64,000 nt of DNA from Symbiodinium microadriaticum (lineage: Eukaryota > Sar > Dinophyceae > Suessiales > Symbiodiniaceae). Within the stretch, counting starts at the first letter, position 1. Each line of letters opens with the position of its first letter. The notes under the pieces are model-generated. The model saw only the letters and a list, made by a program, of their open reading frames with translations. It ran no database searches and was not told the DNA's origin. The translations under genes were made by a program, and so were the position numbers. The stretch covers positions 17,954 to 81,953 of the forward strand of contig LSRX01000426.1 in the NCBI GenBank assembly GCA_001939145.1, read 5' to 3'. Positions 31,335 through 41,881 of this stretch are shown piece by piece.

Positions 31335-31661
31335 GTGTTTGGCTCGGGTTGGGTGGGAGGATCACGTATAGTACCTGCTTTGTCTGATGCAAACTCGGTG
31401 CGTCTTGAAAGATCACGTTCCACGGCATGCGGAGTTGAGGATTTCTCTTCATCTACAAGTACCTTCTTTTCAGAATCTGTTGAAGAACTTGCTGGGCTTT
31501 GGGTTCATGTAAAAAGGCTTTCTTGGCATCTCTTGGAATTCGAACCCCACTACACCCTAAACCCTGGCGATGAGTTTGCTCCGGGCTGCTTGGCGGCCGG
31601 AGCCATGCACATCACACATGGCATGTTCGCAGGAGGCTGCGCCATTGCGACCAGGGTTTAG
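31335..31661 (+). CDS. Possible exon, unidentified
   Basis: Plus frame of about 108 codons with protein-like stretches (FFSESVEELAGLWVHVKRLS, then WHLLEFEPHYTLNPGDEFAP). It ends where TTTAGGG words begin (31653-31667). A further open plus frame starts at 31669 right after the TTTAG. The two could be exons flanking a very short telomere-like intron, but the codon phases have not been reconciled. No domain recognised. Confidence 0.25.
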   Translation: MFGSGWVGGSRIVPALSDANSVRLERSRSTACGVEDFSSSTSTFFSESVEELAGLWVHVKRLSWHLLEFEPHYTLNPGDEFAPGCLAAGAMHITHGMFAGGCAIATRV

Positions 31662-31668
31662 GGTTTAG

Positions 31669-31846
31669 TCCTGGGATCAAGAGGGACATCACGCAACTGC
31701 TTTGGCAACTGCGTACGGCATCTGCCAACTTGCTTTGCAGAAAGCTGGCCGAAAGGTTCATCCCTAAAGTATGCCTGAAGGATCTGCTGCTGAATGCTGA
31801 AGTTGAATCATTGGCATGCAAAAGACAATCTCCTGCCAGGGCTTGA
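31669..31846 (+). CDS. Possible exon downstream of TTTAG, unidentified
   Basis: Open plus frame of about 58 codons ending in TGA at 31844-31846, reading naturally (GIKRDITQLLWQLRTASANL, then LCRKLAERFIPKVCLKDLLL). It begins immediately after GGGTTTAGGGTTTAG, whose terminal TTTAG could act as a 3' splice site. No in-frame ATG at the beginning. The opposite strand is open over 31612-31821 but is less convincing. Confidence 0.3.
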
Positions 31847-31995
31847 AACTGCTATGGCTTGGGCAGCTGGTCCTCAAGAGGAGAAGGCAAGCATCACTGA
31901 CGACGAGAGCAAGACAAGCCATTCCTTCCTTGAGCTAGGCTTAGGAGTTTCGGGCTCGGGGTTAGTGGCTTAAGGTTTTGGATTGCTGGTCTAGG

Positions 31996-32153
31996 TCTCA
32001 GGGTCCTTAAACCCTAAACCCTTTTGACAACCCTGAAACCAAAACCCTTTTGACAACCCTAAACCCAAAACCCGTTTGACAACCCTAAAACCAAAACCCT
32101 CTTGACAACCCTAAACCCTAAACCCTTTTGACAACCCCAAACCCTAAACCCTA
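31996..32153. repeat. Minisatellite TTTTGACAACCCTAAACCC
   Basis: About five copies of a 28-base unit, CCCTTTTGACAACCCTAAAC plus CCAAAA. CCCTAAA is part of the unit. Confidence 0.9.
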
Positions 32154-32339
32154 GACCTTCGGAGTTTAGGGTTTTGGGCTCAGGGTCGGGTCTTCACTTG
32201 GCACGGTGAGAACAGCCATGCAAGACAACTACCCGGATTCGAGCGCAACCCTTTTTTTGACTGGCATCCGCTCTTTACGAAAATGCTGTTCGCGATAAAC
32301 CCAGAGACTCCAATATCCCATCATGCATAAAATGCAGTA

Positions 32340-32732
32340 TAGAAACCACAGAAAGGAACTATAACGGAGCCTATACGCAAAGTACAATAGATTATGGAAC
32401 CAAGGCCGGATCTCCAAACGAGGGCTCCGAGATTCCATTCCAAGGGACATGGAACCAAAAAGATCAGCCGAACCATAAAGATCCCCCAAGGGATATGGAA
32501 CCATAAAGATCCCGCCTGAAGCCCATAATGTAGGGGCCTTTATAATTAGAATGAATAAGGTTTTGGGGTATATCATACTCTAATTATAATAAGGAACCCC
32601 CCAAAATAGTATAGGTAATTACTGAGGCCCCTGTAATAATCTTTTTCTTAAGCCATAGTCCCTGCTGCAAGGAATCCACCCTAAACACCTGACCCCTACA
32701 AAGCAGCTCTAACGGCGAAGTCGAACAGAAAC
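32340..32732. repeat. Composite dispersed repeat, copy 2
   Basis: Homologous to 21923-22270, including GAACCAAGGCCGGATCTCC and the closing CCCTGCTGCAAGGAATCC. It carries an extra internal duplication (AAGGGAYATGGAACCATAAAG) near 32440-32510 and only the right half of the family 3 palindrome. Confidence 0.85.
32527..32636 (+). mobile_element. Palindromic MITE, family 5, nested in composite repeat
   Basis: Left AATGTAGGGGCC, then TTATAATTAGAATG; core GGTTTTGGGGTATATCAT and AATAAGGAACCCC; right GAGGCCCCTGTAATA. Confidence 0.8.
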
Positions 32733-33004
32733 AATTCCTGCACAGCCGTATGGAGGCTTTCTAGTACTAGGGTTTAGGGGTAGCCCTGAACCCGAAACCC
32801 TAGAAACCCTGAAGCCCCCTAAACCCTAAGCCCTAAAGCCCTGCGCTCTAAGGGCTCCTTCATCAAAGGGGCATCGGAGTTTCTGAGTGGCCTACGCTCC
32901 GACCATTCCTTGGGCCCCGCAAACTTCAAAATCTGCGGGCGCAAGGGGGGCCAGGACGTCGACGCTCAAAATCACGAAAGTTGCAGGGGGCTCTCTGAAA
33001 GCAA

Positions 33005-33098
33005 TAGACGGACCGTAATGATTAGAATAGGGTTTGGGGTCTTTTTCCCCTAACCATGGTCAGGGACTCCCTAAATAGTATTGGTATTTATTTCCAGG
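33005..33098. mobile_element. Partial family 5 element
   Basis: GACCGTAATGATTAGAATAG plus GGTTTGGGGTC and CTCCCTAAATAGTATTGG match the left arm and core of family 5. The right end is missing. Confidence 0.5.
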
Positions 33099-33313
33099 GT
33101 ACCCCCTCAAAAGGCTCCATTGGGGCACTCTGCTAAAGGGTTCTATACAAAGGGTTCCGGGTTTATGGAGTTCGGGGTTTACGATTCAATCAATTCAAGC
33201 TTAGTATCGAGATCTACATGGGGTCTGTGGGTTTATGGTGCGAAGTTCGTGCCGGGAAAGTGTATGGCACTCGTGGGCTGGAGATTAATTAACAACTGGA
33301 GGTGGGGAGTTTA
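33099..33313. other. Unassigned DNA
   Basis: Short frame only. No gene supported. Confidence 0.4.
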
Positions 33314-33386
33314 GGGTATATAGGGCTCCTATAAGGCTTCTGTAAGGTATATAGACCTGCTATAAGGCTCCTATAACGGTAACTAC
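33314..33386. mobile_element. TCTATAAGG palindromic element, second copy
   Basis: Homologous to 12436-12506: ATAGGGCTCCTATAAGGCTTC, GTATATAGACC, CTATAAGGCTCCTATAACGG. Confidence 0.65.
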
Positions 33387-33797
33387 CCACGCGCAAGTTC
33401 AACATGCAGGGACTCTTAAACGCCAAACTTGATCAACGAGTTACTGGAAGCCGCGGAAATACTCCTAAGCAGGTTAAACAATGCTAGATAGCGCCAAATA
33501 AGAAAATGCTAAATAGTGCTGAACAGTATGAGTTAATTTCAGACACTAGGAAGCACATGGATTTCATCACAAAGCCGGGACATGACAACTTTGCGGCCAA
33601 AAGTCCAAGACAAATAGGCATCTACCTGCACAAATGCTCGCAGATTTATGCCCAACCTTACAAACTCATAAACCCTACATGAAACGTTAAAACCTTTACA
33701 AAACAAGACTCTACAAAGCACCCAAACCAACACAGACAGCCCAGTGAATCTCCACACCCTGAAGGCTCCATCTTGAGGCCCAAGGTTCTAGATGCCC
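33387..33797. other. Unassigned DNA
   Basis: No gene supported. Small repeats of ATGCTAGATAGCGC / ATGCTAAATAGTGC lie near 33481-33520. Confidence 0.5.
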
Positions 33798-33895
33798 TAC
33801 CCATGGGCCCCTAAGTAGTTCCCTTTTTGTGGCTTATATTTAGAACCCTAGAAGGTAATCCTAAAAAGGAGCTACTACTTAGGGGCCTATGGGTA
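33798..33895 (-). mobile_element. Palindromic MITE, family 3
   Basis: Starts TACCCATGGGCCCCTAAGTA and ends TACTTAGGGGCCTATGGGTA. TAGTTCCCTTTTT pairs with AAAAAGGAGCTA. TA at both ends. Confidence 0.9.
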
Positions 33896-34764
33896 AGCTC
33901 CGTATCCGTTGAGGGCTTCTTCGCGTATTCCGGGCCGTGGCTGCGTTCGCATCGACGTCGGCTACCTGGAGCGCGCTTCCCAGGATCGATGGGGCACTTG
34001 AGTCAACAGTGCCCTGCCCAAAAGGTGGCGCCCTGGCATCCTCAGCAAGAAAAAATGGCTATAGGGCTAGGCTATAGGTGTTTTTGTTTAAGGGGGTCTA
34101 AGTAAGATTGCAACTTAAGATTCAGAGCTTCGGTTTGGGGACCTAATTCAGGGTGTAATATCGAGCTCTTTGTTTCTGACCTTGGGGTTTATGGTTTAGG
34201 TTTCAGGGCAGAGTTTGCAGGGTTTACCTACCGCGCAAATCCTACTATGGGCCTGAATAAGAAGGGTTCTATAGATTTCTGTTTAGCAAGGGTTCCAAAA
34301 AAGGTGCTAGTGCAAAGAGGGGGCGAATCAAGAGGCCGGGGTCATATGTAAAAACAAAATTCCCTAGGCTTCCTAAGTCAGTGGGGCTGCAGCTACCGGT
34401 TTAGGGCTTAGGGTTTAGGGTACCGAAATCTTGCGATGTATCCCAGTTGCCTACTACTTAGGCTACAGGAGCTTTCGGGTAAAATAACACCAAAACCCTC
34501 TTATAAGCATCCAGGCCTGATATAATCCACCCCTTAAAGGCTTTCTCACACCTTCAAGGAACCAATATTGTATTCACCTTGTCACCTTCTCTGTAGTATT
34601 ACCCACCGACTGGTCACATCTCAGCTCCTTTGCCTACGTATAGCCATCCACAAACCATTATATCGGACCGGAGATCCAAGAAATCAAGCCCTAAAACAGG
34701 AACCAACAAAGTTCAACAAAGGAAGGAGGACCCTCATTTCATTTTCATGAAGGGCCACAACTAT
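33896..34764. other. Unassigned DNA
   Basis: No gene supported. A TTTAGGG run lies near 34400-34420. Confidence 0.5.
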
Positions 34765-34920
34765 ATGTGTGTATTGTGTGTATACAGATACATACATACA
34801 TACAAACAAACAAACATACATACATACATACATACATACATACACAGAAACATACAAATCAAACATAGATACACTTACATATATATATATATATACACAT
34901 ACAGAGAGAGAGAGAGAGAT
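34765..34920. repeat. TACA / TATA / GA compound microsatellite
   Basis: (CATA)n, ACAAACAAACAAAC, (TACA)n, (TA)n and (GA)n blocks in succession. Confidence 0.9.
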
Positions 34921-35305
34921 CCTAAACGAGGCCCCGAATATGCTTCATGTCTGCGAACCTTGGTCTCGACATGAACGTAGGCAAGGAGGGTTGCGGCTGC
35001 GGTGCAGACGGTGTCAATTATGAGGCATTGATTATAGGTTTTGGGGCCTATACGGTTTAGGGTTCGACGAATATGGAAGTTTCATCTCACTATGATTTTC
35101 CGGTCACCCAGGGATCCTACCACAAAAGGATCCTTAGGTTCACCCCTGAGTGAGGCTGGCTTCCTTCGAAACCCCCTTAGCTCTAAACCCCAAAAACCCC
35201 CGTGAGTTCGCAAGAGGGTGAGGATGGCGGCCAGTTGCTTCACCATCGCTGCCATGCCAAAGTGTGAGATCAAGGGATCCGCGTTCTCGACCTATCTTCG
35301 CACTA

Positions 35306-35384
35306 TTCATAGGCCCCTAAGTAGTTCCTCTTTGTGATTTAGATTTAGTAAAAAGAAAACCATTTACTTGGGGGCCTATGGGTA
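35306..35384 (-). mobile_element. Short palindromic MITE, family 3
   Basis: TTCATAGGCCCCTAAGTAGT on the left, TTACTTGGGGGCCTATGGGTA on the right. The core is shortened to about 20 bases. Confidence 0.8.
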
Positions 35385-35579
35385 GGGTTACTAGGGCTCA
35401 GGGGTTAAACACAACCATGACTTCGGATTACGGCCTAAGCCGGTGTCATCCTGCTGGACCCTCAGGCCTAAACCTTTTGCGCCACAGCTGGAAGACCTGG
35501 GAAGTTATCAACTACAAGGCGTGCCTAGCAGCACTCTCCACTCCTTGATACCTCGGTGTGCTTCCCTGTCCCTAAACCC

Positions 35580-35673
35580 TACCTAGACCCCAAAGAACCT
35601 AGCTTGTTAGGGACTTCTATAAGGAAATCATAATAAGGAACCCCAAAAAGGGAGGTTCTTAAGGGTCCAGGTA
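35580..35673 (+). mobile_element. Palindromic MITE, TACCTAGACCC family
   Basis: TACCTAGACCCCAAAGAACCT on the left, GGTTCTTAAGGGTCCAGGTA on the right. The core TCATAATAAGGAACCCC resembles the 53949 copy. Confidence 0.8.
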
Positions 35674-37045
35674 AACCCCTGAACCTTTGCAGTATAAGCA
35701 TTGTTGCAGGGTCTCCCTGCAACTCAAGGGCTCGAGTTCAGGTGAGGGTCTCGGGTTTGTACACGATCATTAATGCCCTGACCCTACACTTCATCAAGGG
35801 CACATAATATTCTTAATCAATCATGTCAAGTACTGGTAGTACTCTAGTACTAGATTCATGTCTCAAGAATCTATACCAGCCCAACACCTTCTGTCCCAAA
35901 CACCTGACCCCTGAAACTCATCTCACACGCAGGCTGGCGTCGACGCTTGTGAAACTCCCCAGCTCAGATAATGAGCCTGCGTTGGAACGAATTATAATAT
36001 AGGGTAAGGGTTTAGATACCTTTGCGTGACGTGTTCGTGCTTCGGGTTTGAGACTTAGATTGCGAGTTTGTATTGACTACGCAGAGGGAGAACTCTCAAT
36101 TCTGCGTTCGTGGAAACTTTGAGCCAAGTCGAACAGGTTGAGCACGCTGCTCTATCTCTGCGCCATACTCCAACTTGTTAAAGTTCATGTGTTTGGGCTT
36201 GGAATGGGATGCAAATTCGTTCAACCTTTCACCTTTGGTGACTGTACCTAAACCGTAGCGCTTGTTGTGCCGGTGTAGGAACTCAACGCTGCCGTCAAGA
36301 TTATATAAGCTTTGTCAACTGCAAGAGGTCGCTGCGATAGGGGGCCTCTGTGGCTTCCATAGTTAGAACAGAGTTCGGGGGTTGGGTTTGGGGTTTAGGG
36401 TTTAGGAACTATACTAGATCTGAGGGAACTATCAGGGTAGACTCTTCGTAGATATTCGATCCCTCTCTGATCCGATCCTCTCCCGCTACTGTTTAGGGTT
36501 TAGGGTTTAGAGTTTAGTTTAGGGTTTAAGGCTTAGAAGGATCCCCACCACCCTAGAGATCAATGCTGCGCTACAGCTATGATGGTCGATGTATAAACAG
36601 GCCGGATTCCTGGAAAGGGGAGGGGCGGCGAAAAAAATCTCAACCGGCCAACTTCCCAAACCCTAAACCTTAAACCTTAAACCCTAGACCCAAGACCCCA
36701 TATACCCTAAACCCCCGAAACCTTGAACCCGAACCTCCCTAATCCGCAATCCCCAAACCCGAAACCACACCGAAACCCTGAAACCCCACATCTGCCTCAG
36801 GCGTCCGTCTTCGGACCTCGGATCAAAGCTCTATCCGAACTCTTAGGACTTAGGGCCGTAGGCTTTGGGGGGCTGTAGAGTGTGTCGGGGTTTAGCGTCT
36901 GGGGGGCTTGATGAGACCAGCCGAAATAGAGGCTGGAACCGCCAAAAGGCAGACTGACACAGTATGCGCAGGTTGATGTATGCGACGCTTCCAACCAACC
37001 ATGCTGGAGAACTGAGTCGAAGCCCTGCAACTGAAAGCTATGGGG
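35674..37045. other. Unassigned DNA
   Basis: No gene supported. Telomere-like tracts lie near 36390-36408, 36490-36535 and 36655-36745. Confidence 0.5.
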
Positions 37046-37136
37046 GTTTCCGAAAATAGGGGACCCTAATATAGCACCCTACATAGTAGGATCCTTATCA
37101 TAAGGACCCCAACATAAGGTACCCTATATTTATTGG
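37046..37136. mobile_element. TTTCCGAAAATAGGGGACC element, dispersed copy
   Basis: GTTTCCGAAAATAGGGGACC, CTAATATAGCACCC, GTAGGATCCTTATCATAAGG and GGTACCCTATATTTA are the inverted counterpart of the element inside the 27.7-kb array and of the one at 60559. Confidence 0.75.
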
Positions 37137-38633
37137 ACAGTCCCATATTGCGGCATGCCGGCGACAGGTCACTGACTGCATGGCCATGCAGATGCCTGGC
37201 TCGCCTCTCGCGAGTAATGCGCCATACTGGCAGCTCACGCAAAAGGTGTGCTGCACCCATGAACCAACCAAACGCAAAAAAAAAGTGAATTGACCCTAAA
37301 CCCTAAACACTACTTTTGGCTAGCTGTGGCAGAGCACTAAGTCACTACTGATCCTCGCGATGTAATTCCTCTCCCAGGGGCTGCGAGCTCAAGGGGTTTA
37401 GGGTTTAGGGGTTTATAGGGCCAAAAGTCATGCAAAAGGCTCACGGTTATAGCGCCTTGCAGGCGTTGTAAGGGCTTTATATCGGAATGATTAGAATTTT
37501 TATTAAGCATGACTATGAATATGATTATGGTTATTGTGATTATTTCGATTCTTCTGCTAATGATGAGTCTGATGGATATGAAAATCAGTTATTAGCATTA
37601 GAGTAGTGGTTGTTGTCATTTTGATTATCGCTTTTGATTATTCCCCATATCTATACCATTGTTCTTATCATTATTCCATTATTGCTATGAGTACCAAGTA
37701 GTACCCAAACTCCCACACTTAAACACCGACTTACGATGTATAGGGCCTCGGCTTAGAGCTCTAAGGGCTTCCTCCAGCTTCTACCCAACCCAGAGTCCTA
37801 CACGGCCAACCAAAGCTTCGAGCTCCACTCAGAAAGCTAGAACTGTTGGTGGTTCCGTCCCGGGCGCCCTACAGTTTGAAACGCCGGCGGCTCCTGTAAT
37901 TAGACGAGTTGGGTGGTTCTCACCAGGCACCGCTGTAGGCTTTGGGGCCTAGAGGCTTCGATTCAAGGCTTGATAAGAGGGTTTCTAGGCGTTCCGGTGC
38001 AACTTCTCTGTTCAACAAGCCAATTCACTTATCCGCTAGAGCTCTAGCGGGGTAGCACTAGGATTGGGATTCGGGGCTTCCATCACCATGTCCTAAAACC
38101 CAAAGCCTAAACCATGCACTAAACGCCCAAATCCGAACTCCCTAACCCCGAAGCCCCGGTTTAGGGTTTAGGTGTTTAGGGTTTAGGGTTATCAAAGCTT
38201 AAACCCCGCAATCCAAGACTCCGAGAGCCCTACGCTTGTTGGGCGGAAAGCGCTCAGTTGGGTTTGCCTGGCGTACCGTGGTTTTCGGTTCGGTTTTCGG
38301 GGTTCGCACTTAGGCATTGACGGCGAAGGTATGGGCGGGGGTTTCGAAGGGCCTTGCTGATTCCTTGCTGATTAGACAGGGGTTTGGGGCAGGTTTCAGG
38401 AATAATTACATATAACGACGAAAGGCTGCCAGCGCAGATTTTTCCGACATCCATAATGGCTACTAACGAGTTTATTTTGGGGAGGTTTATACAGTTATAG
38501 GGTCATTTGGAGCAGCTTCTGAGACCAACCACAGCGCACTCGACTCACCGCAATCCATGCATTAAAGCTAAGCAAGGCGCAACATCTACTACTCTCACTA
38601 ATTAAGTAGATTACAAAAAACTCTATCCCCATG
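37137..38633. other. Unassigned DNA
   Basis: No gene supported. TTA/GAT-rich low-complexity DNA at 37490-37680 and TTTAGGG words near 37395-37415 and 38158-38190. Confidence 0.5.
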
Positions 38634-38730
38634 CCCCTAAACCCTAAACCCTAAACCCTAGACCCTAAACCCTAAACCCATGCCCCTAAACCCTAAACCC
38701 TAGACCCTAAACCCTAAATCCTAAACCGGG
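38634..38730. repeat. Telomere-like CCCTAAA tract with higher-order unit
   Basis: CATGCCCCTAAACCCTAAAC with CCTAGACCC repeats as a larger unit of about 48 bases. Confidence 0.9.
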
Positions 38731-38870
38731 GCCCCATGCAAAAAGTTGAGATATGCCGCTTCCGCCAGCTCCCGGGGCCCGCACCTTGGGCTCCTCTTCC
38801 TAACAACACTTAAGTCTCAAATCTTGATTTTTAAAGTTTGTGTCCGACATAATAATAATAATAATAATGA

Positions 38871-38906
38871 TAAAGGTTACCTACTCAGCTCCTAAGAAAC
38901 CTAAAT
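38871..38906. repeat. Fragment of family 4 left of a single N
   Basis: These 36 bases (TAAAGGTTACCTACTCAGCT ... AACCTAAAT) are identical to 39484-39519, and stop at N 38907. This indicates a misjoin or a collapsed repeat. Confidence 0.75.
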
Positions 38907-38907
38907 N

Positions 38908-38944
<37 letters not shown>

Positions 38945-38957
38945 GAGAGAGAGAGAG

Positions 38958-38992
<35 letters not shown>

Positions 38993-39034
38993 GAGAGAGA
39001 GAGATAGAGATAGATAGATAGATAGATAGATAGT
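38908..39034. repeat. GACA / GAGA / GATA microsatellite
   Basis: (GACA)n, (GA)n and (GATA)n blocks, twice over. Confidence 0.92.
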
Positions 39035-39412
39035 AATACCAAGTAGCCCAAAGAGTAAAGGCCGTAAGCAAAGCAATTCCAAACTAGGTAGGGGAAAACC
39101 TCGCTTCCTCGGCAATCGATTCACTGCATGCCCTGTTCCTGCCGAAGAACCGCAGGGCAAACCATGCCACTGGAAACCTACTCGCCAAAACCAGCAATAC
39201 CACGGTCAAGTCTTAAAAACCCTTAAAACCACGAATCCTGATCCTTGAGCCACAAAACAGTTTTCAACCCAAAGCCCTGAGCCCGAATCCCGGCTCTTCC
39301 AACCCTTCCTTCCTGGGGCCGCGCATGCCTGACTGCAATAGTCCTACCCAGCCCTGCACTCTACCCAAACTCGAAATCGCAATGACCCTACTAAACTCAA
39401 CCCGAAACCTTC
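39035..39412. other. Unassigned DNA
   Basis: No gene supported. Confidence 0.5.
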
Positions 39413-39508
39413 AACTACCTTAGCCCAAAAAAGGTTAATTAACCTTTTGAATTATAATCGGCTTATATAAGCCCCAAAAGGTTAAAGGTTACCTACTCAG
39501 CTCCTAAG
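39413..39508 (+). mobile_element. Palindromic MITE, family 4
   Basis: Core and right side match 22881-22981 (CCCAAAAAAGGTTAA, TATAAGCCCCAAAAGG, GGTTACCTACTCAGCTCC). The left terminus is shortened. Confidence 0.8.
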
Positions 39509-39724
39509 AAACCTAAATCTGAGCCGTAACGAACCCTAAATACTAAGCCCTAAGCCGTCTAGAAATCTGTAGCAGCATTTAAGGTGCCAGGTACCTCGAA
39601 TAGTGAGCCCTTTATACCTTAAACACAGACCCCAAATCCTCGTCAAACCTAAATCATCCGCACTAAGCCCATAAATTTAACTCTAAATCCTAACCCGCAA
39701 ACCCGAAACCCTGAATCCTTATCG

Positions 39725-40080
39725 ATAACCCTAAACCCTAAACCCAAACCCCAAACCTTGAACCCTAAACCCTCAACCCCTAAACCCCTAAGGCCCTAAA
39801 CCCCTAAATTCCTAACTTCCTTGTGACAACATCGAAGCCCCCCCGTTTGAGTGCCTTGGTCGTATCCTGTCCGAAGACCTGGGTCTGGTAGGGGGGGTTT
39901 AGGGTTTAGGGGTTCAGGGGTTTAGGGGTTCCTTAAAGGGATCTATGGAGGGTTCTATAAGGTGTCTATAAGGGTTTTGGGGGATTATAGGATCTTAGGG
40001 GTTTAGGGTTTTGGGGGTTTCGGGGTTTAGGGTTTAGGGCTTTAGGGTTTAGGGTTTAGGGGTTTAGGGGTTTAGGGTGC
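39725..40080. repeat. Telomere-like tracts, orientation switch
   Basis: 39725-39818 is CCCTAAA-type, 39894-40080 is TTTAGGG/TTTAGGGG-type. About 75 bases of unrelated DNA lie between. Confidence 0.85.
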
Positions 40081-40106
40081 TTTTACGTTTCATAAGACAG
40101 GTACCT

Positions 40107-40335
40107 ACTACCCCAAATAATAACAACACTAATATAATCATAGCAATAACAAAATAATAGCAATACTATCTAAGTGTGATGTGTCTAATCATGGTGATGA
40201 CAGTGGTCGCCATACTGACGATACTACGAGCGTTACTCATACGTGTGGTGCGAGCAATAAAAAAAGTAATACCAGTAATACTAATATTATTAATAATATT
40301 GATAATGCGAATGTTACGAACAACACCAATCGCGC
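40107..40335. repeat. AAT / GTA-rich low-complexity DNA
   Basis: Imperfect AATAAC, ATAGCA, ATACTAATATTA words. The 83-residue Ile/Leu-rich plus frame is a by-product. Confidence 0.6.
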
Positions 40336-41569
40336 GAATCCAAAGGGCCTTACTTAAGGTACCAAATGCACCACGGGATTGGGGCTTGCGACTTGTATCT
40401 GGGGTGAGCGGGGCTATATATCATTGAATACAGGTGACGACAGCAGCCACCCTACTTACAACCCCACTAAACACTACCCATGAACGTGCAAGCAGGGTAT
40501 GGGGTGCAAGTATGGGGGGTTAGGATGTCGGAGCTGCCGAGGTTCAGGGGTTCCTGGCCTGAAGATAAAACCACCGTGACTCGGGGACAGAGGTGTTTGA
40601 TGTAAGCAGTCTTAAGGAAGCATATTCCCGGGAGAAGAAAGGAAGGCAAGTTCTACATGTCCTGTAGCTTTTGTCTACATGTCCTGTAGCTTTTGCTTTT
40701 CTCCTACACCCTATAAACCAACACCCAATGAAATCCTGAATCCGCCTCAATCAACTATGCCAAGCCCGAGTAAAATTCACGAAGCCCTCATGAAATTTGT
40801 GCGACACACGAGTATTGAGGTTCCTTTTCTTATCGCACCGTAAATCCTCGAAGTCTTTTGATGACTTGAATTAGGGTTCCCTTAAGAGGTCCATCAGGCT
40901 TCCACTAAACGTGCGTTTAGGGTCTTGAATTCAGGGTTAACGGTGGGGCCTGCAATAAGTCTTACAGTAGGGCTTTGGGGTTTGGAGGCATAGACAGTAC
41001 AACAGATCTAGAACTAACAGATTATCCATATGACAGAAGGACTACAAGGAATACTGGCCCGGCAAGTTGTTGCCTGCATAGCGGACGCCGCGATGTGAAA
41101 GGCATTAATCTCAACTCCGACCAAAACTGCAAGGCCGAAGGCCGCCACGACGGCGACAACTGAAACAGCAAATGTCCACCACCACATCAACAAGCAGCAA
41201 CTGCAACAGCAGCAGCAGCTGTCCTAAGCGCTCGAGCCCCTCTCCTTTGCACCCGCAACCCGCGCTTCTTCTTCCGAGAAAGCACCAGTGCCAAGCCACA
41301 TTGTTCAGCTGCTGCGTACATCGGATGAAGGTCGTTCGCTTGGGCAGCTCTCGCAGAGTAGAGGCGCCAACGTACCTCTGTCTGGCTTTCTGCTTAATAC
41401 ACCCCGGACTACCGGTAACCTACCTTGAAGTAGGTGTTTCCTAGAAGCCCTTGGGGCTCTCCTTTAACTAATGATTCCGCAATGTGTGAGGGTCGACATA
41501 ACGACATACTATATACTCCGGCCTTGAAGACATTCCCAGATACCTACCCTAGGCTCAAGGTATGTATCA
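40336..41569. other. Unassigned DNA
   Basis: No gene supported. A 24-base direct repeat (TCTACATGTCCTGTAGCTTT) lies at about 40651 and 40674. An AGCAGCAACTGCAACAGCAG stretch lies near 41193. Confidence 0.5.
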
Positions 41570-41574
41570 TAATA

Positions 41575-41762
41575 TACATATGTATGTATATGTATATATA
41601 CATATATATACATATATACATATATATGTATGCATATGTACATGTATATGTATGTGTATGTATGTATATATATATATATATATGNATACATATATACATA
41701 TATATGTATGCATATGTACATGTATATGTATGTGTATGTATGTATATATATATATATATATG
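41575..41762. repeat. TACATA microsatellite duplicated around a single N
   Basis: 41608-41684 and 41686-41762 are the same ~77 bases of TATA/GTAT repeat separated by N 41685. Likely an assembly join. Confidence 0.85.
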
Positions 41763-41775
41763 TACTTTCGGGCGT

Positions 41776-41881
41776 TACTGTTGATGGTATAAATCCTGCA
41801 TTACCTTAAGGACCCTAAACTATGGGAATTATGGTATACTCCTTATCATGGGTGATGCGAGAGTTATATCAATCAACCGTA
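41776..41881 (+). mobile_element. Palindromic MITE, family 2
   Basis: TACTGTTGATGGTATAAATCC on the left, TTATATCAATCAACCGTA on the right. Core CTATGGGAATTATGGTATAC. TA at both edges. Confidence 0.88.

Noticed and set aside
40176..40427. Ile/Leu-rich membrane-like protein
   Set aside because: Composition follows AAT/GTA low-complexity DNA, with no transmembrane gene context.
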